Assembly: GCA_027313705.1 (NCBI GenBank)
Contig: DAHVDE010000038.1
Coordinates: forward strand, 1 to 64,000
From: Actinomycetota bacterium
GTDB taxonomy: Bacteria > Actinomycetota > Actinomycetes > Streptosporangiales > Streptosporangiaceae
Reading direction: 5' to 3'
DNA length: 64,000 nucleotides
How positions within the stretch are numbered: position 1 is the first letter of the stretch; every line of letters begins with the position of its first letter. Below the pieces are notes generated by a model that made no database searches, was not told the DNA's origin, and was given only the letters and a program-made list of their open reading frames with translations. Positions 60,581 through 64,000 of this stretch are shown here, one piece after another. The position numbers were made by a program, and so were the translations under genes.

Positions 60581-61648
60581 ATGCCGATCACATTTGTCGT
60601 AAGCACCGGCCGAGCCGGTTCGACCCTGCTGTCCCGCATGCTCGCCCTGCATCCGCAGATACTCAGCATCAGCGAGTTCTTCGCCGTTTTAATGGGCATC
60701 CTGCGCCGCGATCCTTACCCGTCCGAGCCCATGGACGGCGCGGAACTGTGGCGGATCGCGTCGGCACCCGATCCGCTCGCCGACGCGATGGTGCGCTGCG
60801 GCCAGCAGGTGCCCGAGATGTTCTACCCGTACGATTCCGGCCGTTTCACCGCGTCGAGCGGGATCCCGATCATCAGCCACAGCACACTGCCGCTGCTCAG
60901 CGACGACCCTGACGGCCTGTACGACCAGCTAGCCGCGGAAGTTCCCAGCTGGCCGGTGCGCCCGGCGGCGGAACAGTACCGCGCTCTGTTCGCATTGCTC
61001 GCCCGGCTGCTCGGACGGCCGGTCGTCGTGGAACGGTCGGGCGGGTCGCTGCCGCTCATCAGCTTGCTCAGGCGGGAGTTCCCTGACGCCAGGTTCTTGT
61101 TCATGCACAGGGACGGCCCCGATACCGCGGTGTCCATGAGCCGGTTCCCGATGTTCAAGCTCGGGGTCATGGCGACTGAGGCCGCGCAGGAGGCCGGCCT
61201 GCCGCTCAATGCCACCATGGACGAGATCACGGCCAGCCTGCCAGAACGCTACCTTGGCATCTTGTCGCCGCCATACAACTTGCGAGGCCTGTCTGACGTG
61301 CGGATCTCGCCGGTCTGGTTCGGCGAGTTGTGGTCCAGGATGATCTGCTCAGGCACGACGATGCTCGCCCAGGTACCTGAGCAGGACAGGAGCGAGATTA
61401 GCTATGCGGACCTGCTGAGCGACACCGAAGGCACACTGACCAGACTGGCCGGGTTCCTCGGCGTCACCGCCTCAGGGCAATGGTGCCAGGCGGCCGCCGG
61501 GCTGTGCGACCGTAGCCGGCCGGGCGCGGCGGGCACGCTCGAACCCGACTTGAGTGCGCGCCTGGAAGCCGCGTGCCAGCCAGGCCGCGAAGCGCTCGCG
61601 GCATTTCTCGGCGCCACTTCTCACGACGAAATCGCCACCCTACGATGA
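60581..61648 (+). CDS. PAPS-dependent sulfotransferase, first copy
   Basis: A 355-residue sulfotransferase-fold protein. The PAPS 5'-phosphosulfate loop is VVSTGRAGSTLLSRML (residues 6-21). The 3'-phosphate site is probably FPDARFLFMHRDGPDTAVSMSRFP. Its acidic-hydrophobic core includes DELxLYxP-like MFYPYDSGRF. GGAGGAAG precedes the ATG at 60581. It is a close paralogue of the protein at 63.0 kb. The acceptor is unknown, and some members of this fold do other chemistry. Confidence 0.85.
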   Translation: MPITFVVSTGRAGSTLLSRMLALHPQILSISEFFAVLMGILRRDPYPSEPMDGAELWRIASAPDPLADAMVRCGQQVPEMFYPYDSGRFTASSGIPIISHSTLPLLSDDPDGLYDQLAAEVPSWPVRPAAEQYRALFALLARLLGRPVVVERSGGSLPLISLLRREFPDARFLFMHRDGPDTAVSMSRFPMFKLGVMATEAAQEAGLPLNATMDEITASLPERYLGILSPPYNLRGLSDVRISPVWFGELWSRMICSGTTMLAQVPEQDRSEISYADLLSDTEGTLTRLAGFLGVTASGQWCQAAAGLCDRSRPGAAGTLEPDLSARLEAACQPGREALAAFLGATSHDEIATLR

Positions 61649-61692
61649 CGGAAGCGGCATAACCGCCGCGACCAGCGGGAAGGACAAGAAAA

Positions 61693-62949
61693 ATGGCGGT
61701 AGCGGAGCAGGCAGCAATGGCGCAGTCGGCGGCCGACCTGCTGCTTGGCAGCCTGCTCTCCGCCGCGGCCAGCGCCGACCCTTACCAGGTATACGCGCGG
61801 CTGCGCGAACTCGGTCCGGTCAGGTGGAGCACGGCGGGCGGCGTGCCTGTGCTCACCAGTTACGAAGACTGCGCTGCGCTGGTACGTGACCAGAAGTTCG
61901 GGTCGCAGAGCCCGGCCTGGTGCGATCAGGTGACACCTGGCTGGCGTGACCATCCGGCCAGGGTCACCACGTTCGAGGCCATGCTCTTTCGCGACCCCCC
62001 CGATCACACCAGGCTGCGCCGCCTGGTAAGCGCCGCCTTCACGCCGCGCCAGGCGGAGCGGATGCGGGCCGGCGTCGCCGCGCTCAGCGCCAAGTCGCTT
62101 GACCAGCTCGCCGACGCAGGCGCCGAAGGCGGCACGATCGACCTGCACGAGTTCCTGGCGGCCAGACTGCCGATCGCCGTGATCGGCTCGCTAGTCGGCG
62201 TGCCTGAGTCCGACTGGCCGATGCTGCGCGAGCCCATGTCGGCCCTGCTCAGGCTAGTCGAGCTTGGCATCACCACGGACGACGTCGCCAAGGCCGACGC
62301 CGCGGCGGTTATCCTGGCCGATTATTTCACCGCGCTGGCCGGCGATCGCCGCAGCCATCCCGGCGGCACCGATCTGGCATCGGCCGTGGTCGCGGCCAAG
62401 CAAGCCGCCGCAGGGACGGCAGGCTTCACAGATACCGAGGTCGTCCAGACACTGACCTTCCTGTTCATGGCAGGCGTCGACACGATGGGCAACCTGCTCT
62501 GCAACGGTACTTTCGCGCTCCTGGCCAATCCGGCGCAGGCCGGCCTGGTGCGAGCAGGCCTGGTGCCGACAGATGACCTGGTCGACGAGGTACTCAGATA
62601 TGACGCACCGGTGCAGCTTGTCGGCCGGGTAGCTGCTGCCGGGCACATGTTCGGCAGCCTGCAGGTACGTCCAGGCGAGCTGGTGCTTGCCCTGATCGGA
62701 GCGGGCAACCGCGACCCGGCCAAGTTCGCCGCACCCGAGGTGTTCGACGTCACCAGGAAGGGCACGGCGCCGCTGTCATTCGGGGGCGGCATTCACCGCT
62801 GCCTCGGCGCCCCGTTGGCCAGGGTAGAGGCAGGCGAGTTCCTCACCGGCTTGCTCAGCCGGTTCCCCGCGATCAGCCTGGCCGGCGAGCCGGTCAGGCA
62901 GGGTACGGTCTTCCGAGGGTTCAGCTATCTTCCGGTAGCCATTCGCTAG
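61693..62949 (+). CDS. Cytochrome P450, second copy
   Basis: A 418-residue P450 with VSAAFT-type LRRLVSAAFTPRQAERM, the I-helix LFMAGVDTMGNLLCNG with the normal acid-threonine pair, EVLRYDAP (ExxR), LIGAGNRDPAKFAAPEVFDV and the heme loop FGGGIHRCLGAPLARVE. It is paralogous to the P450 at 55.0 kb (shared SQSPAW and GWRDHP segments). GGAAGG precedes the ATG. Directly between the two sulfotransferases, it may make the hydroxyl that they sulfate. Confidence 0.94.
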   Translation: MAVAEQAAMAQSAADLLLGSLLSAAASADPYQVYARLRELGPVRWSTAGGVPVLTSYEDCAALVRDQKFGSQSPAWCDQVTPGWRDHPARVTTFEAMLFRDPPDHTRLRRLVSAAFTPRQAERMRAGVAALSAKSLDQLADAGAEGGTIDLHEFLAARLPIAVIGSLVGVPESDWPMLREPMSALLRLVELGITTDDVAKADAAAVILADYFTALAGDRRSHPGGTDLASAVVAAKQAAAGTAGFTDTEVVQTLTFLFMAGVDTMGNLLCNGTFALLANPAQAGLVRAGLVPTDDLVDEVLRYDAPVQLVGRVAAAGHMFGSLQVRPGELVLALIGAGNRDPAKFAAPEVFDVTRKGTAPLSFGGGIHRCLGAPLARVEAGEFLTGLLSRFPAISLAGEPVRQGTVFRGFSYLPVAIR

Positions 62950-63036
62950 TCACCCTCCTTTGCCGGCGCGCTGAGTAGGACTAAGCGGTCTCAGTTGCGC
63001 CATGATGGCTAAAGTGGTCACAGGGAGGGAAAGTTC

Positions 63037-64000
63037 ATGTCTGTTACTTTCGTGGTGAGTACCGGCCGTTCCGGCTCGACTATGCTGTCGAAGATCTTGC
63101 ATCAGCACCGGGACATCCTGAGCATGAGCGAGTTCTTCGTCACCCTGCAGCGGGTGCCGCTCGGCTGGGAACTGCCGCTGCGCGACATGGACGGCGCGGA
63201 ACTGTGGGAACTGCTTTCCGGCGCCGATCCCGTCGTCGACGCCATGATCGCGGGCGGGCTGAAGAACGACGAGATGTTCTACCCGTACGACGCGGGCAGG
63301 TTCACGCTGGCCGCGGGAATACCCAATATCTGCCATAACACGCTGCCGATACTCACCGACGATCCAGACTCGCTGTTTGACCAGCTAGCGGCCAGGGTGC
63401 CAACCTGGCCAAGACGACCGGCCGCGGCTCAGTACCGTGCATTCTTCGCCCTGCTCGGCGAGTTGCTCGGCCGCCGGGTCGTCGTGGAGCGTTCAGGCAG
63501 TTCGCTGGCGCTGATCAGCGAACTGCGAGCCGAGTTTCCCGATGCCAGGTTCGTGCACATGTACCGGGACGGGGTCGATTGCGCCCTGTCGATGGTCAGG
63601 CACCCGATGTTCAGGCTGGCCGCCTTGCAGTACCTGCTTGCCCTCGAGGCGGGTCTGCCGACATCGGCGTCCTTCGAGGATATCGCCGCGGTCATCCCGG
63701 AGAAGGCAACCGGGCTGATCGTGCCGCCATTCGACGCCGAGCGATTCATGGCCTGCGACATCCCGCCCGCGATCTTCGCAAGGACCTGGTCAATCATGGT
63801 CGCCGGCGGCGTCGAAGCGCTGACCGCGCTCGGACCGCAGTCGTGGACCCAGCTCAGCTACGAGCAGCTACTTGCCGATCCAGCCAGCGAACTTACCAGG
63901 CTGGCCGGCTTCCTCGGCGTGCCAGCCGAGCCCGACTGGCTGCGCTCGGCGGCTGAGCTGATCGACCCGCTGCGCACCGGCGCCGCGACCAGGATAGACA
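63037..64000 (+). CDS. PAPS-dependent sulfotransferase, second copy, cut by window end
   Basis: The frame is open from ATG 63037 (after GGGAGGGAAAG) to the window end, 321 codons. It aligns along its whole length with the first sulfotransferase: FVVSTGRSGSTMLSK, MSEFFVTL, DMDGAELW, EMFYPYDAGRF, NTLPILTDDPDS, VVVERSGSSLALI and FPDARFVHMYRDG. Roughly 20-35 residues are missing at the C-terminus judging from the paralogue. Confidence 0.85.
   Translation, partial: MSVTFVVSTGRSGSTMLSKILHQHRDILSMSEFFVTLQRVPLGWELPLRDMDGAELWELLSGADPVVDAMIAGGLKNDEMFYPYDAGRFTLAAGIPNICHNTLPILTDDPDSLFDQLAARVPTWPRRPAAAQYRAFFALLGELLGRRVVVERSGSSLALISELRAEFPDARFVHMYRDGVDCALSMVRHPMFRLAALQYLLALEAGLPTSASFEDIAAVIPEKATGLIVPPFDAERFMACDIPPAIFARTWSIMVAGGVEALTALGPQSWTQLSYEQLLADPASELTRLAGFLGVPAEPDWLRSAAELIDPLRTGAATRID

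Noticed and set aside
49077-64000. Genomic island boundaries with integrase or attachment sites
   Set aside because: No integrase, tRNA or direct repeat flank was seen at the left edge, and the right edge is outside the window; horizontal gain of the cluster is possible but unsupported here.

Overview
The window is high-GC DNA that reads like a chromosome segment of an actinomycete. The actinobacterial markers are the fused-cytochrome respiratory genes (qcrCAB, ctaCDEF, ctaG), a PASTA-domain serine/threonine kinase, the mannosyltransferase PimB', a DUF3043 protein, the set pspA-pspAA-htpX-pspAB, and many GTG or TTG starts. At least a dozen genes look leaderless: a -10 hexamer lies 6 or 7 bases before the start codon. 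No tRNA, rRNA, CRISPR array, transposase or replication origin was recognised. The genus is not determined; gene order resembles the glucokinase to cytochrome bc/aa3 region of Streptomyces, Streptosporangiales and relatives.

Layout. 1-7.1 kb: the end of thiS, thiG, a PASTA kinase, a molybdopterin oxidoreductase, aroF behind a structured leader, and thiI back to back with a GNAT gene. 7.1-10.4 kb: a MarR/MFS pair whose transporter has lost an internal segment, a GC-rich repeat block, a methyltransferase and a CGNR regulator. 10.5-23.1 kb: carbon and lipid metabolism (a pyrophosphate-type phosphofructokinase, glycerol kinase, acyltransferase, lipase, glucokinase, acyl-CoA ligase, PimB') and an NlpC/P60 cell-wall hydrolase. 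23.4-38.7 kb: a DEDDh exonuclease continuous with an Lrp-type ligand domain, trpD, the cytochrome bcc-aa3 supercomplex genes, a cysteine desulfurase with TusA, CtaG, adenosine kinase and ErpA. 39-49 kb: nadA behind a twin-operator promoter, the Psp envelope-stress genes, DUF3043, an aldo/keto reductase, a PfkB kinase and a ParC-type topoisomerase subunit.

49.6-64 kb is the most interesting part and looks like a natural-product gene cluster. A hydroxyphenylglycine-transaminase-like aminotransferase is followed by a 212-bp tandem duplication. Each copy encodes a tiny Lys/Asp-rich peptide (24 and 30 residues) with a strong ribosome binding site. A terminator follows, then an opposite-strand pair of CoA ligase and ATP-grasp ligase. 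Beyond lie two related P450s, an alpha/beta hydrolase, an O-methyltransferase, an SGNH hydrolase, an MFS exporter and two paralogous sulfotransferases, the last cut by the window edge. Repeated-core small peptides, an ATP-grasp ligase and a phenylglycine-type transaminase together recall the pheganomycin logic, in which a peptide ligase joins a non-proteinogenic amino acid to a ribosomal peptide. I infer a related but probably undescribed, possibly sulfated, peptide pathway.

A second unexplained structure is a family of GC-rich intergenic repeats at about 8.6-8.95, 24.6-24.7 and 38.75-38.92 kb, sharing cores such as CACGTTGTGGCGTTG.
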